Source: Rheinheimera tangshanensis
Lineage (GTDB): Bacteria; Pseudomonadota; Gammaproteobacteria; Enterobacterales; Alteromonadaceae
DNA: 64,000 bases
Direction: 5' to 3'
Assembly (NCBI RefSeq): GCF_014645135.1
Contig: NZ_BMLH01000013.1
Location: 1 to 64,000 of the forward strand
The position numbers were made by a program, and so were the translations under genes. The notes beneath the pieces are model-generated. The model was not told the DNA's origin, made no database searches, and saw nothing but the letters and a program-made list of their open reading frames with translations. Position 1 is the stretch's first letter. Each line of letters starts with the position of its first letter. Of this stretch, positions 46,253 through 56,062 are shown piece by piece.

Positions 46253-48118
46253 TTACTGTCGCCCGCCGGGGTAGCGAAACTTCAGAAACTTTTGCGCGTA
46301 GCTTAGAATCTGAAAGGCTTCTTTTAAGGTCTTACGCTCAAACGCAGAGAGTTCTTCAGGTTTAACTTTGTTATCCGCCACTCTGCCCGCTTGTATCGCT
46401 TTGGCTTGCTGACGAATTCGTACCATAGCTATCAGCTCCAGCGCATCTAGCAAGTCATCCGCCCTGCCCTTAGGTAATATGCCCGCCGCTTTGACTGCCA
46501 CTAATCGCTCATAGGTGTTTGTAGCAGCGCAGCCAATAGAGAGAGCATGGACCCGGACCAAATCAGCCAAGGGTGCTGTGCCTCTGCGCTTAATGTCCAG
46601 TGAGTTATTTTGCTGGCCATCATTTTCCAGCACAAAATCCTTAAAGAAACCTAAAGGTGGCGTCCGGCTGATGGCATTTCTGGCCATACAGGCTAAAAAA
46701 TCCGGATTGGCTTTGACCTGGCGTCTGATTTGCTGATTTAGTTGGTCGGCCCAGCGAACCTGTCCCCAGACTCCTTCTAAATCAAAAAATATACCGCTGT
46801 TGAGCAATCGCTGCGCATCAGGTCTTTCTATCCAGTCGGTGAAATACTGCTGCCAGACCCGCAGCGGCTGTCGCCATTGACTGTTGGTCGCCATAATATC
46901 GCCACTGCAGTAGCTGTAACCACAAGCGGCCAGACCATCACAAACAAACTGCGCCAGCGCAGCAAAATAATCCTGATGTAGCTCTGGGTCATAATCATTA
47001 TGCAGCACTAAGGCGTTGTCCTGGTCCGTTACTATCAGCTGTTCATCCCGTGCCATAGAGCCCAACGCCAGAAAACAATAAGGCACAGGTGGTGGTCCCA
47101 ATTGTTGCTCTGCCAGCTCAAGTAAACGTTGTTTAAAGCTACGACCTGTTACCGCCATAGCAGCGCCAATCATTCTGGAGTTGGCATCTTCATTGACCAT
47201 ACGGACAAAACAGGAGGCTAATTCAGTGCTCAGGCTTTGCAATTCAGCTACAGTCTGCTGGCGGAAAATGCTGCTGACAATGTACAGGCTGTTTTGTGAC
47301 TCATAGCGGATCACATCGGCGATAGTGATAATGCCAAGTACCTTGCCGCCAGCCAATACAGGTAAATGATGCACATTGTGGCGCAGCATCACTAACATGG
47401 CCTCAAATACAAACTGCTGTGACTCAATACACACCAGCTCTGTCGTCATAATGCCGGATACAGGCTGCTGATAATCAAGGCCTGCAGCTATCAGTCGGTT
47501 ACGTAAATCCCGGTCTGTCACTATGCCAACCAAAGCCGCATCCACAGAGTCATCAGCGACAATCAACAAAGACGACACAGACTCTTGCTGCATCAACTGG
47601 GCAGCCTGCTGCGCCGTGGCATCTGAGGCTAAAGTCACAGCAGGCCTGCTAATCAACTGCCGCACCTCAGAGCTCATTAAATCATTATTGCTTTTGTCGG
47701 CTAACACCCCGCCTTTTTTTCGTTGGGTATCGCCTATTTCCACATAGTCGGCAAACACTTCATCAGATTGATACAGCAGGTCAAAACACTCAGCGGGAAT
47801 AAAATAGATCAGGCTATCTTCGATAGCCGTCGCAGGAAAAATCACGGTTTTGTCGCGCAATAAGCCTTGCTCTGCAAAAATACCGCCTTCACTGAGTCTG
47901 TTGTACAACACGCCGTTGCGTCTGTAGGTTTCAACGGCACCGCTACGCACCAGATGCAAAGCTTGTAGCGGTTCACCAAAACGCAAAATAGGCGTACCGG
48001 CTTTAAAATAGCCAATATCCACCTGCATCGCAGTGTGCCGCAATAAATCATCCGGCAACTCTTTAAAAGGGCTAAAGCGTTTTAAAAAATTCAGGATTTC
48101 TAGTTGTTCTATCTGCAT
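46253..48118 (-). CDS. cNMP-binding / CBS / DUF294 nucleotidyltransferase-like protein
   Basis: 621 residues. Order: cyclic-nucleotide-binding-like domain (about 10-125), a CBS pair (about 150-275; VGIVTDRDLRNRL, LGIITIADVIRYE), DUF294 nucleotidyltransferase-like core (ALGSMARDEQLIVTDQDNAL with the G-S and D-x-D pattern) and a DUF294 C-terminal helical domain. It resembles GlnD-like uridylyl-transferase folds. It may regulate neighbours in response to nucleotides, but no function is proven for the family. It forms a unit with the downstream exonuclease. Confidence 0.87.
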   Translation of the reverse strand: MQIEQLEILNFLKRFSPFKELPDDLLRHTAMQVDIGYFKAGTPILRFGEPLQALHLVRSGAVETYRRNGVLYNRLSEGGIFAEQGLLRDKTVIFPATAIEDSLIYFIPAECFDLLYQSDEVFADYVEIGDTQRKKGGVLADKSNNDLMSSEVRQLISRPAVTLASDATAQQAAQLMQQESVSSLLIVADDSVDAALVGIVTDRDLRNRLIAAGLDYQQPVSGIMTTELVCIESQQFVFEAMLVMLRHNVHHLPVLAGGKVLGIITIADVIRYESQNSLYIVSSIFRQQTVAELQSLSTELASCFVRMVNEDANSRMIGAAMAVTGRSFKQRLLELAEQQLGPPPVPYCFLALGSMARDEQLIVTDQDNALVLHNDYDPELHQDYFAALAQFVCDGLAACGYSYCSGDIMATNSQWRQPLRVWQQYFTDWIERPDAQRLLNSGIFFDLEGVWGQVRWADQLNQQIRRQVKANPDFLACMARNAISRTPPLGFFKDFVLENDGQQNNSLDIKRRGTAPLADLVRVHALSIGCAATNTYERLVAVKAAGILPKGRADDLLDALELIAMVRIRQQAKAIQAGRVADNKVKPEELSAFERKTLKEAFQILSYAQKFLKFRYPGGRQ

Positions 48119-48141
48119 CCGCTTGCCTTAAAAACTTCAAT

Positions 48142-48161
48142 GGGGAGGCTTAGCTCTCCCC
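48142..48161 (-). terminator. hairpin after the BCCT transporter gene
   Basis: Six-base stem GGGGAG/CTCCCC with an 8-base loop, 13 bases past the BCCT stop codon on the minus strand. No long T tract follows. Confidence 0.4.
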
Positions 48162-48173
48162 CTTATTTAGTTG

Positions 48174-49802
48174 TTAACCACGAGGTTCTGATCTCAGCCC
48201 TATCACAACAGACACACAAGAGGCTAATAACACCAGAGCAAAAGGAAAGCCGGTCGATACCGCCATGGCTTGTAAGGCCACTAAACCGCCTCCCAGCACC
48301 AGTGCGATAGCGACCAGTCCTTCGAAGGTACACCAGAACACGCGCTGCGCTACCGGGACATCCACTTTGCCGCCTGCCGCTATGGTATCTATCACCAGTG
48401 AACCAGAATCAGAGGAGGTGACAAAAAACACCACCACCAGCACTATGGCAATAAAGGAGGTGATATTAGCCAGCGGCAACGCCTGCAGCATCTGGAACAA
48501 TTGCAGTGGCAATTCAGCCGACGCTGCGGCCTGATAACTGTCTTGTACCACTTGATGGATAGCGGTAGAACCAAACACAGTCATCCACAGCACACAAGCA
48601 AAGGAAGGCACCAGCAGCACTGAAATTAAAAACTCACGCACTGTACGGCCTCTGGATACACGGGCAATAAACATGCCGACAAAAGGCGACCAGCTGATCC
48701 ACCAGGCCCAATAAAAGGCAGTCCAGCCTTGCAAGAAGTTGGTGTCTTCGCGTCCGACCGGGTTGGCCAGCGCAGGTAAATACTGCAAATAAGCCCCCAG
48801 GTTATCCAGCACACCACTTAAAATCACTAGCGTTGGCCCAAGCACAATCACCGCCAGCAATAACAAAGCAGCCAGTGCCATATTGATTTCAGATAAACGT
48901 TTTACACCCGCATCCAGGCCTGCTACCACGGAGACTAACGCAATCAGAGTAATTACTACCACCAGCACTATCTGCGTGGTCTGGCCTTCTGGCACACCAA
49001 ACAACAAGTGCAAACCGGCCGCAGCCTGAGCAGAACCTAAGCCCAGTGATGTTGCCAAACCAAATAAGGTGGCAAATACCGCAAGAATATCAATGCAATG
49101 GCCCGGCCAGCCCCAAACTCTTTCCCCTAACAACGGATAAAACACCGACCTGATGGTCAGTGGCAAACCTTTATTAAAAGAAAATAGTGCCAAGCCTAAG
49201 GCAAGAATGGCGTAAATAGCCCATGGATGCAGCGCCCAGTGGTAAATAGTAGCTGCCATACCCAAACGTGCCGCTTCGACCGAGTCGCCGGTAGCGCCAG
49301 CAAGTGGCGCCCAGTCGGTGCGGCTGCCATTTTCCAGGACAGGCCCGCTTAACGCGCTGCTAAAATGCGACAAAGGTTCTGACACGCCATAAAACATCAG
49401 CCCTATGCCCATACCGGCGGCAAATAACATCGAAAACCAGCCGACATAGCTGTAATCAGGTTTGGCTTCTGTTCCTCCCAGCCGGACTTTGCCCAAAGGC
49501 GACACAATTAGCGCCAGACAAAGCAGCACAAAAATATTAGCCGCACTGATAAAAAACCAGTCCAGATTGCTGGTCAGCCAGCCACGCATGGCAGAAAATA
49601 CCGGCGCGGTCTGGTTTTGAAAGACTAAAGTAATCAACACAAAAGCCACAATGCTCAAGCCTGAAATCAAAAATACTCTGTTATGAATATCCAGACCAAA
49701 GGGGCCAAGCTTTACCAGTATATTGTCTTGCCCGACCTGGTAGTCGGTGTCGATGGCATTGACCTTGCCATCAGGGATCATTGGATCTTTTTGTTCGTTC
49801 AT
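48174..49802 (-). CDS. BCCT-family betaine/choline/carnitine transporter
   Basis: 542 residues, twelve expected transmembrane helices. The glycine stretch AAGMGIGLMFYGVSEPLSHF and the aromatic motif FYWAWWISWSPFVGMFIARVSRGRT are BCCT hallmarks. Probably imports a quaternary amine coupled to Na+ or H+ for osmoprotection or catabolism. There is no long C-terminal osmosensing tail of the BetP kind. The substrate cannot be set. It follows a porin gene by about 100 bases on the same strand. Confidence 0.9.
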   Translation of the reverse strand: MNEQKDPMIPDGKVNAIDTDYQVGQDNILVKLGPFGLDIHNRVFLISGLSIVAFVLITLVFQNQTAPVFSAMRGWLTSNLDWFFISAANIFVLLCLALIVSPLGKVRLGGTEAKPDYSYVGWFSMLFAAGMGIGLMFYGVSEPLSHFSSALSGPVLENGSRTDWAPLAGATGDSVEAARLGMAATIYHWALHPWAIYAILALGLALFSFNKGLPLTIRSVFYPLLGERVWGWPGHCIDILAVFATLFGLATSLGLGSAQAAAGLHLLFGVPEGQTTQIVLVVVITLIALVSVVAGLDAGVKRLSEINMALAALLLLAVIVLGPTLVILSGVLDNLGAYLQYLPALANPVGREDTNFLQGWTAFYWAWWISWSPFVGMFIARVSRGRTVREFLISVLLVPSFACVLWMTVFGSTAIHQVVQDSYQAAASAELPLQLFQMLQALPLANITSFIAIVLVVVFFVTSSDSGSLVIDTIAAGGKVDVPVAQRVFWCTFEGLVAIALVLGGGLVALQAMAVSTGFPFALVLLASCVSVVIGLRSEPRG

Positions 49803-49901
49803 TCTGTACCTGCTGTAGTTTTAGTGTTCGCCTACACTGCTCCCCTTTTGAGTGAACAGTTATTGCGGGTTTCGCGGTTGAAATGTCAGGAAAAAGACCG
49901 G

Positions 49902-51203
49902 CTAAAAGTAATAGCCAATATTGATATTAAAGCGTTGTTCCTCCTCCACACTGTCGCCAGCCATGCTGCCGCCGACAAAAGGTTGGTTACGGGCATGCAC
50001 ATAGTCCACGTAAGTAAAAAGCGAACCTGCAGCAAGAGAAAAGCCTGTCACATTCATCAACGTAGTGCGGCTTTGATCGGATTTGTCGTACACCAGACTG
50101 TAGTTGTTATAAAACTGCACATCAGTTACAGGGCCCCATTGCACTGGCAAATCGTAAGCCAGATTGACTGTAGCTGATTTTGCTTCTGCTGCTATAGAGT
50201 CATAAAAACCATAAGCCCCTACAGCAATGCGCTCTATACCATCCACATCATACTGATACTGGCTATGTTGCAGTTGTAGCTGCCAGCGCTGATAACGGCT
50301 ATTCAGATGTAAGGCATAGGCTTGGTAATCACCGGCATTACGCACACCATCGTGCAGCTTGCCGGACAAGACGGAAAAACCAAGTTCGGTAGTTAACTGA
50401 CCTTGCGTCAGGTGATAACCAAAACGACTGACCAGGGTATTGGTTTCAGCAAGCGCCTGAATAGGTTCACCATAAATATCCTCGGCCGCTCCGCGAGCGC
50501 CCACTATATCGTAGGAATAGCGGTCGGTTTTATCTGAGACATAACCATCTATGCCACCGAGTTCATCATTTTTGAAAAAGCCGATATCCAGTTGCCACTG
50601 ATCAGAAAGCTGGCGCTTAAACAGCAAGCCCAAATCGTGGTCGTCTTCTAAACCCAGGTAATAATTGCTGCTAAAAAAGTAGTTATTGGAGTTGTAAGGC
50701 CAGTTGCCAAAAGGCACCTGTGTAATCCCCAACTGGGCTTGCCACAGCTCGTCCAGTTGATAAGCCACATAAGCTTTTTTTACGACTGTCATGTAATCAA
50801 AAAAACGGATTTCGGCATTTAAACTGACATCCCCGACTGTACCGCGAAAATCCAAGCGCATTAGGTCGAAGTCAAAATCACCACCGCGATTTTTATTGCC
50901 TTCATCATAAGAGGTGTGACTGAAATTAGTGCGCACAGCGCCGCCAACTTCAATGCCATCTTTCGCTATTTCAGCGGCCGATTTTTCAGCTTCGGCTGCT
51001 GCTATGTCTTGCTGATCGTTGTCTTCAGCTTCTTGTTCAGATTTTTTGGTTAAACGGCTTTCCAAAGCCTCAACCTGGAGTTTTAGTTGCTGTAGCTGGG
51101 TCGCTAAATCCTGCTGCTCTGAGCGGTTTAAACTATCCGTTGCATACACAATAGAAGGACAGGCCGCTGTGATAGACAGAGCCAGAAGTGTGGGCTTGAC
51201 CAT
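49902..51203 (-). CDS. outer-membrane porin with N-terminal coiled coil
   Basis: 433 residues from ATG 51203 (MVKPTLLALSITAACPSIVYA, signal peptide). An earlier start at 51251 gives a poor signal sequence. After cleavage comes a heptad-like segment (DLATQLQQLKLQVEALESRL), then beta-strand-rich sequence ending in a phenylalanine (FNINIGYYF), the outer-membrane insertion signal. The layout resembles OprP/OprO-type porins. Upstream of the BCCT transporter, so it may supply the same substrate. Confidence 0.8.
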   Translation of the reverse strand: MVKPTLLALSITAACPSIVYATDSLNRSEQQDLATQLQQLKLQVEALESRLTKKSEQEAEDNDQQDIAAAEAEKSAAEIAKDGIEVGGAVRTNFSHTSYDEGNKNRGGDFDFDLMRLDFRGTVGDVSLNAEIRFFDYMTVVKKAYVAYQLDELWQAQLGITQVPFGNWPYNSNNYFFSSNYYLGLEDDHDLGLLFKRQLSDQWQLDIGFFKNDELGGIDGYVSDKTDRYSYDIVGARGAAEDIYGEPIQALAETNTLVSRFGYHLTQGQLTTELGFSVLSGKLHDGVRNAGDYQAYALHLNSRYQRWQLQLQHSQYQYDVDGIERIAVGAYGFYDSIAAEAKSATVNLAYDLPVQWGPVTDVQFYNNYSLVYDKSDQSRTTLMNVTGFSLAAGSLFTYVDYVHARNQPFVGGSMAGDSVEEEQRFNINIGYYF

Positions 51204-51515
51204 TGAATAACCTTTGGTAAGTAGTGAGAAGAAATACCTAAGTACCAGCAACAGCGGAGTTGACTAAGCTGTTGTGTCTGTCCAGGACAAACATTACTTT
51301 GGGTATAGAACGCTTATCTAGGGTAACGCAGCACAAAGCTCAGGCCAAATTTGAACAGGAAAAACGGGATAAATGGGGAACTCAGCAGGATAGATGGCTA
51401 ATTAGAGGATTATTGTTTATGGAAATTGCCCCATAAATTTTAAACAATTCAGCACTTTTGATGCTGTTCGCTGCAAAATATCGAGGGTCAGAGCCTAAGC
51501 TCTGACCCCGTTATG
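51204..51515. other. intergenic region with degenerate repeat fragment
   Basis: No gene is seen. At about 51237-51310 a stretch ends ATTACTTTGGGTATAGAAC, identical to the right end of the repeat at 26.6 kb. GTTGACT lies further left. It is probably a deleted copy of that family. A GGGTCAGAG palindrome lies at the right side. The porin promoter should lie in the left part, but no strong promoter was picked out. Confidence 0.45.
51485..51509. terminator. GGGGTCAGAG-type palindrome after the peptidase gene
   Basis: Stem GGGTCAGAGC/GCTCTGACCC with a 4-base loop (CTAA), 6 bases past the peptidase stop codon. It has the form of REP palindromes often found at gene ends. It may also act as a terminator, though no T tract follows. 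Confidence 0.6.
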
Positions 51516-53216
51516 CTACAAACCCAATACGCCTTTACCCTGGTTAAAGATAATATCCACCGGGATATTAGCCGTAGTCAGTCGGGCTAAATCATCGGCT
51601 AATTGCTGTTTAATCACGCCTTTATCCGCCATCAAAGACGCTACACCTTCGTAGTTACCATCCCCTTGTAACGTCAGGATCAGTTGTGACAACGACGTCA
51701 TCGCCTGTTTCATTTTGACGTAATCCACCTGATAGGTGCCATCGTCATTACGGACGAAAGCGCCCTGCTCGGCAAAATAGTTAAAACACACCATATTGGC
51801 TTTGCCGTGTGCGCTTGAAGCACCAAAACGTACTGAGCGGAAAATACCGGCCATAAAGGTGGTATAAAAATCTTCCATTTTGGCGTCAGGCAATAAACCC
51901 TGCTCTGACAACTGGGAAATCATATACAAGCCTAAAATATCGGCTTTGCCTTCTTCCAGCCCACCAGACAGCTCTTTTAAGCTCTGACGCACAGTACCTT
52001 TACCATTGATGGTGTTTTTAATACCTAAACCATGCGCCACTTCGTGGAACATCACGTTGTTAAAAAAGGCATCAAAAGTCACATGCTGGCGCTGCGAAGG
52101 CGCGATCAGTAAGTCGGCAATAGGCGACATAATATGTTCAAACTTGGCTTGCATCGCATTTTTTAACTGCAAACGGCGGGTGCCTTTTTCCAGTTGTACC
52201 TGCTCGTCGTTTGGCAGGTTAATAGCGATAGTTTTGCCACCTGAGTTGGAATGACCAGCGTAATAAATCACGTCATAAGCATTTAAGTCGGCATCCGATC
52301 CCGGGCTTTCAGTTTTGTATTGCTCAGGTACAGGCAGGCCTTTTTGCAATGCTGGCAAAGTGGCAGCGTATTTAGCCAAACGCTCACTCCAGGCTAAATC
52401 TTTCACCAGCACATAAGCTTCAAAGGCAGCACGGTAGCCGAATAATTGATCTTCATAGGTTTCAATAGGACCTATCACCAGATCGATAGGGTTGGTTTTC
52501 ATCGCCATCCAGGCAAAGTCTGAGGCTTGGTACTTATCCGTCATTAAGGCTTCAGCGCGCATCGTCAAGTAGTTAGCGAAGTCTTTATCTTCCGATAAAG
52601 CCGCGGCTTGTTTTAATAAATCCGCTGCTGCTATCAATTCAGTTTTGTAGACTTGTGAATAAGGCACAGCCACTAATTTGCCGTCTTTGTCGCGCTGCAC
52701 TATCGAATACAGGCCGTTTTTATCGGCAAAGTCGGCTTTTTCAAACTCTTCTTTGCTCATATCCGCAGGATAAAATTGCGCGCCTAAAGGCTTAGCGGCA
52801 TACCCAGTTAAAAACACCTCATCGCCTTGTAATCTGTCCCATGGGCCATAGTTTACATCGGCAAAAGCTTTGGTTTTGGCATCGGTAATTTTGGCTAAAA
52901 AGCTTTGTTTATCTTCTGAAAAAGCCTGTTTCCAGAATAACTGATCCATGATTTCCGCCGCTTCAATTAATTTACCCAACATTTGTTTATGCTGTGCTGA
53001 TACAGCGGATAAATCTGCCGTTAAATCTACAGTGCGGTAAATATCCAGGCGTTTTTCAAAGCCTGAAACTAAGGCTGTTGCTGATCCGGCAGGAGCAGCT
53101 TGCTCTGTGACTGCTGCAGTCTGTTGTTCTGCCTTCTGCTCTGGCGCTGGCTTACAGGCCGTTAAAGCCAAAGCGCCACCAAGGCTTAACGCCAGCATGA
53201 TTTTGTTATAGTTCAT
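51516..53216 (-). CDS. M49-like (dipeptidyl-peptidase III family) zinc peptidase lipoprotein
   Basis: 566 residues from ATG 53216, with AGGGA 8 bases upstream. The longer frame to 53261 adds 15 non-signal residues. Lipobox LTAC (Cys near residue 21) marks a lipoprotein. A Gln/Ala-rich linker follows, then the catalytic domain. The zinc site reads H391-EVAHG and E421-E-GKAD. M49 enzymes normally have HExxxH with EExxA. Here the first motif is one residue shorter, as in some bacterial DPP III-like proteins. The substrate is unknown. Confidence 0.72.
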   Translation of the reverse strand: MNYNKIMLALSLGGALALTACKPAPEQKAEQQTAAVTEQAAPAGSATALVSGFEKRLDIYRTVDLTADLSAVSAQHKQMLGKLIEAAEIMDQLFWKQAFSEDKQSFLAKITDAKTKAFADVNYGPWDRLQGDEVFLTGYAAKPLGAQFYPADMSKEEFEKADFADKNGLYSIVQRDKDGKLVAVPYSQVYKTELIAAADLLKQAAALSEDKDFANYLTMRAEALMTDKYQASDFAWMAMKTNPIDLVIGPIETYEDQLFGYRAAFEAYVLVKDLAWSERLAKYAATLPALQKGLPVPEQYKTESPGSDADLNAYDVIYYAGHSNSGGKTIAINLPNDEQVQLEKGTRRLQLKNAMQAKFEHIMSPIADLLIAPSQRQHVTFDAFFNNVMFHEVAHGLGIKNTINGKGTVRQSLKELSGGLEEGKADILGLYMISQLSEQGLLPDAKMEDFYTTFMAGIFRSVRFGASSAHGKANMVCFNYFAEQGAFVRNDDGTYQVDYVKMKQAMTSLSQLILTLQGDGNYEGVASLMADKGVIKQQLADDLARLTTANIPVDIIFNQGKGVLGL

Positions 53217-53365
53217 CTGATGATCCCTAAAGTTGTTCATGGTCAGTCTTCGAGTTATCAAAGCTGAGTGTCAAAGCAAAAGGTAACACAGAGCCACTAG
53301 CAGACCCAAACCAAGACTCATTAAAAGGCTACAGTTTTTGTTCAGGCTCGATGTTAAATTAAAAG

Positions 53366-54643
53366 TTAAACCAGCAACCCCCAATCGTCATAAGCCGCTT
53401 TTGCCAATTGCTGCCTAAATTGTGGCGCTGCTATCTCAATTAAAGCTCTGGCCCGTTCGGTTAAACTACGTGCACGCAAATTCGCCACACCATATTCAGT
53501 CACCACATAATGCACATGGGCACGGGTGGTCACTACACCAGCACCTGGCGACAATAAAGAACTGATACGGGACACTGTGCCTCCAGCCGCTGTAGCCGGT
53601 AATGCAATCACCGAGCGGCCGCCTTCTGATAGAGCCGCACCACGAACGAAATCCATCTGACCACCTACGCCGGAATAAATGCGGGTGCCCAGTGAATCAG
53701 CACAGACCTGACCTGACAAATCGACCTGCAAGGCACTGTTTATAGCCATCACCTGCGGGTTTTACCGGATCACAGCGGTGTCGTTGGTGTAAGCCACATC
53801 CAAAAATACCACTTCCGGATTGTCATCGACAAAGTCGTATAAGGCCTGGCTGCCCATCGCAAAGGTCGTCACTATTTTGCCCGGATGTTTTTTCTTATTG
53901 TGATTGGTGAACACGCCTTTTTCCAGCAGGGGCAATACACCATCGGAAAACATCTCGGTATGGATCCCCAGATGCTGCCGGTCGCCAAGGCAAGCCAAAG
54001 TCGCATCCGGAATTGCGCCTATGCCCATCTGCAGGCAATCGCCGTCCCGAACTAAAGTCGCAACATGACGGCCTATTTGCGCTGTGATCGGATCCTGTGC
54101 CGCGGGCAGATGCAAAGGAATTTGACTTTCCAGTTCAACATAAGCAGCAAAGTCAGACAGATGCACAAAGGAGTCGCCGTGAGTGCGCGGCATATTTGGA
54201 TTAATTTGCGCGATGATTTTTTTCGCCGATTGCAACGCCGCTATGGTCGCTTCCACTGAAATCCCCAGGCTGCACAAGCCATGTTTATCCGGTGGTGACA
54301 CCTGAATAATGGCGGTATCAAGCTGTTGTTCGCCGCTTCGGAATAACTTAGGAATTTCCGACAAAAAAGCCGGCACATAATCGGCCAATCCCGCATTCAC
54401 CGCGGGACGACTGGGGCGGCCAACAAAAAATACCCGCTGACGTAAATGCCCTTGTAGCTCAGGAGCTGCTAATACGTCGCTATGCTCGGTATGTAAACTA
54501 AGCAAAGTTAAATTCTGCTTATCAAGCGCAACTTTAGCCAGACTATTGAGCATTGCATAAGGGGTTGCGGCCATAGAGTGGCACCAAATAGTTTCATCAT
54601 TTTGGATCAGTGAAAGTGCTTGTTCGGCTGAGTGGCAACGCAT
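53366..54643 (-). pseudogene. acetyl-CoA hydrolase/CoA-transferase family gene with one in-frame TAA
   Basis: Codons 1-293 encode an N-terminal CoA-transferase domain including the catalytic-Glu region GIHTEMFSDGVLPL. They end at TAA 53764-53762 (…TNDTAVIR stop). The same frame resumes NPQVMAINSALQVDLSG and runs to 53366, with YSGVGGQMDFVRGA and HYVVTEYGVANLRARS. The whole is 425 codons, the usual length. A lysine codon (AAA) is likely replaced by TAA, since relatives commonly have R-K-N-P-Q here. Without the C-terminal lobe the enzyme would not work. It follows a thiolase gene (88-base gap). Confidence 0.85.
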
Positions 54644-54731
54644 AAAAGTCCAATTTTAATTAAACACCAGATCAGGTTAAGCCTTTTTACAACCTTTGAT
54701 TGTGACCAGGATCAAGTTCTGTTGCTGGCGA

Positions 54732-55919
54732 CTAATGAAACAGCTCAATCAACAGCGCTATGCCCTGCCCGCCGCCAATACACATGGTGATAAGGCCATA
54801 ACGCCCTGCGGTTCTTTGTAATTCTGCCAAAGCTTTCACCACCAATATGGCACCCGTCGCGCCAACCGGATGCCCTAAGGCTATAGCGCCACCGTTTGGA
54901 TTTACTGTAGCAGGGTCAAAACCAAGAGTCTGACTGACCGCCATCGCTTGCGACGCAAAAGCCTCATTGGATTCAATCACATCAATATCACTCAGCGCTA
55001 TACCCGTCTGTGTCAGTAGTTTCTGTACCGCAGGTATCGGCCCTAATCCCATCAAGGCAGGTTCAACACCGGCAAAACTATAACCAACGATGCGGGCCTG
55101 CGGCCTTGCACCAAGACGATTCGCCTCACGCAAACTGGTGAGCATCAAAGCTGCGGCACCGTCATTTAAACCTGAAGCATTGCCCGCTGTCACTAGTCCG
55201 TCTTTTTTAAACGCAGCTTTAAGAGTACTTAAGCTCTCGACCGTAGTCTGCGGCCTTAGGTGTTCATCCTTATCGATCCAAAGTTCAGACTGGCGCGATT
55301 GCACTAAAACCGGCGTAATTTGCTGGTCAAAACAACCTTGTTGCTGGGCATACGCAGCTCGGCGCTGGCTTTCTGCAGCAAAACTATCCAGCTCTGCCCG
55401 GCTAAAGCCATACTGAGTAGCAATAGTTTCGGCCGTCAGGCCCATATGACCAGTACCAAAGGGGTCGGACAAAATACCTAAAGTTAAATCTGTAACCGCA
55501 GCATGACCCAAGCGCAAGCCCTTACGCACCGCAGGCAACAAATAAGCGCCATTGCTCATACTCTCAGCGCCACCTGCTAAAGCGATTTGGCTCTGCCCCA
55601 ACTGAATAAGCTGAGCAGCAGAAATCACAGCTTGCAGCGCCGAACCACATAAACGATTGACATTAAAAGCCGCGCTGCTGACAGGCATAGCAGAATTCAG
55701 CGCAATATGACGGGCCAGATAAGCATCTTCAGGACCTGTGGTAATAATATGACCAAAGACAGCATGATCGATTTGCGCAGCAGCCACACCACTGCGCTCT
55801 ATGGCCGCTTTAGCTGCAGCAGTTCCCAGCTGTACAGGGCTTAAGGACGAAAGCGCACCAGCAAAACTACCAATAGCAGTGCGGGCACCAGCAAGAATAA
55901 CCACATCAGATAATTGCAT
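54732..55919 (-). CDS. acetyl-CoA C-acyltransferase (thiolase)
   Basis: 395 residues. Thiolase motifs in order: nucleophile Cys in VNRLCGSALQAV, ESNEAFASQAMAV, NPNGGAIALGHPVGATGA (His) and C-terminal MCIGGGQGIALL (Cys). Closest to biosynthetic acetoacetyl-CoA thiolases (PhaA/AtoB type) by length. Paired with the CoA-transferase downstream it could interconvert acetyl-CoA, acetoacetyl-CoA and short acids. The broken partner leaves that pathway in doubt. Confidence 0.9.
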   Translation of the reverse strand: MQLSDVVILAGARTAIGSFAGALSSLSPVQLGTAAAKAAIERSGVAAAQIDHAVFGHIITTGPEDAYLARHIALNSAMPVSSAAFNVNRLCGSALQAVISAAQLIQLGQSQIALAGGAESMSNGAYLLPAVRKGLRLGHAAVTDLTLGILSDPFGTGHMGLTAETIATQYGFSRAELDSFAAESQRRAAYAQQQGCFDQQITPVLVQSRQSELWIDKDEHLRPQTTVESLSTLKAAFKKDGLVTAGNASGLNDGAAALMLTSLREANRLGARPQARIVGYSFAGVEPALMGLGPIPAVQKLLTQTGIALSDIDVIESNEAFASQAMAVSQTLGFDPATVNPNGGAIALGHPVGATGAILVVKALAELQRTAGRYGLITMCIGGGQGIALLIELFH

Positions 55920-56062
55920 ACTATCCCCGAAAACAGGCGGTAAATGGCCAGCTTATCTCAGTTTTGCCCGATCTCGCCACTTTGCTGCAAAATTGTCCCT
56001 TGTTGGATCGGACGACCTGTTCCATAGTGACTATTCAGAGCAGAGCGCTTACCAAGGAAGAA

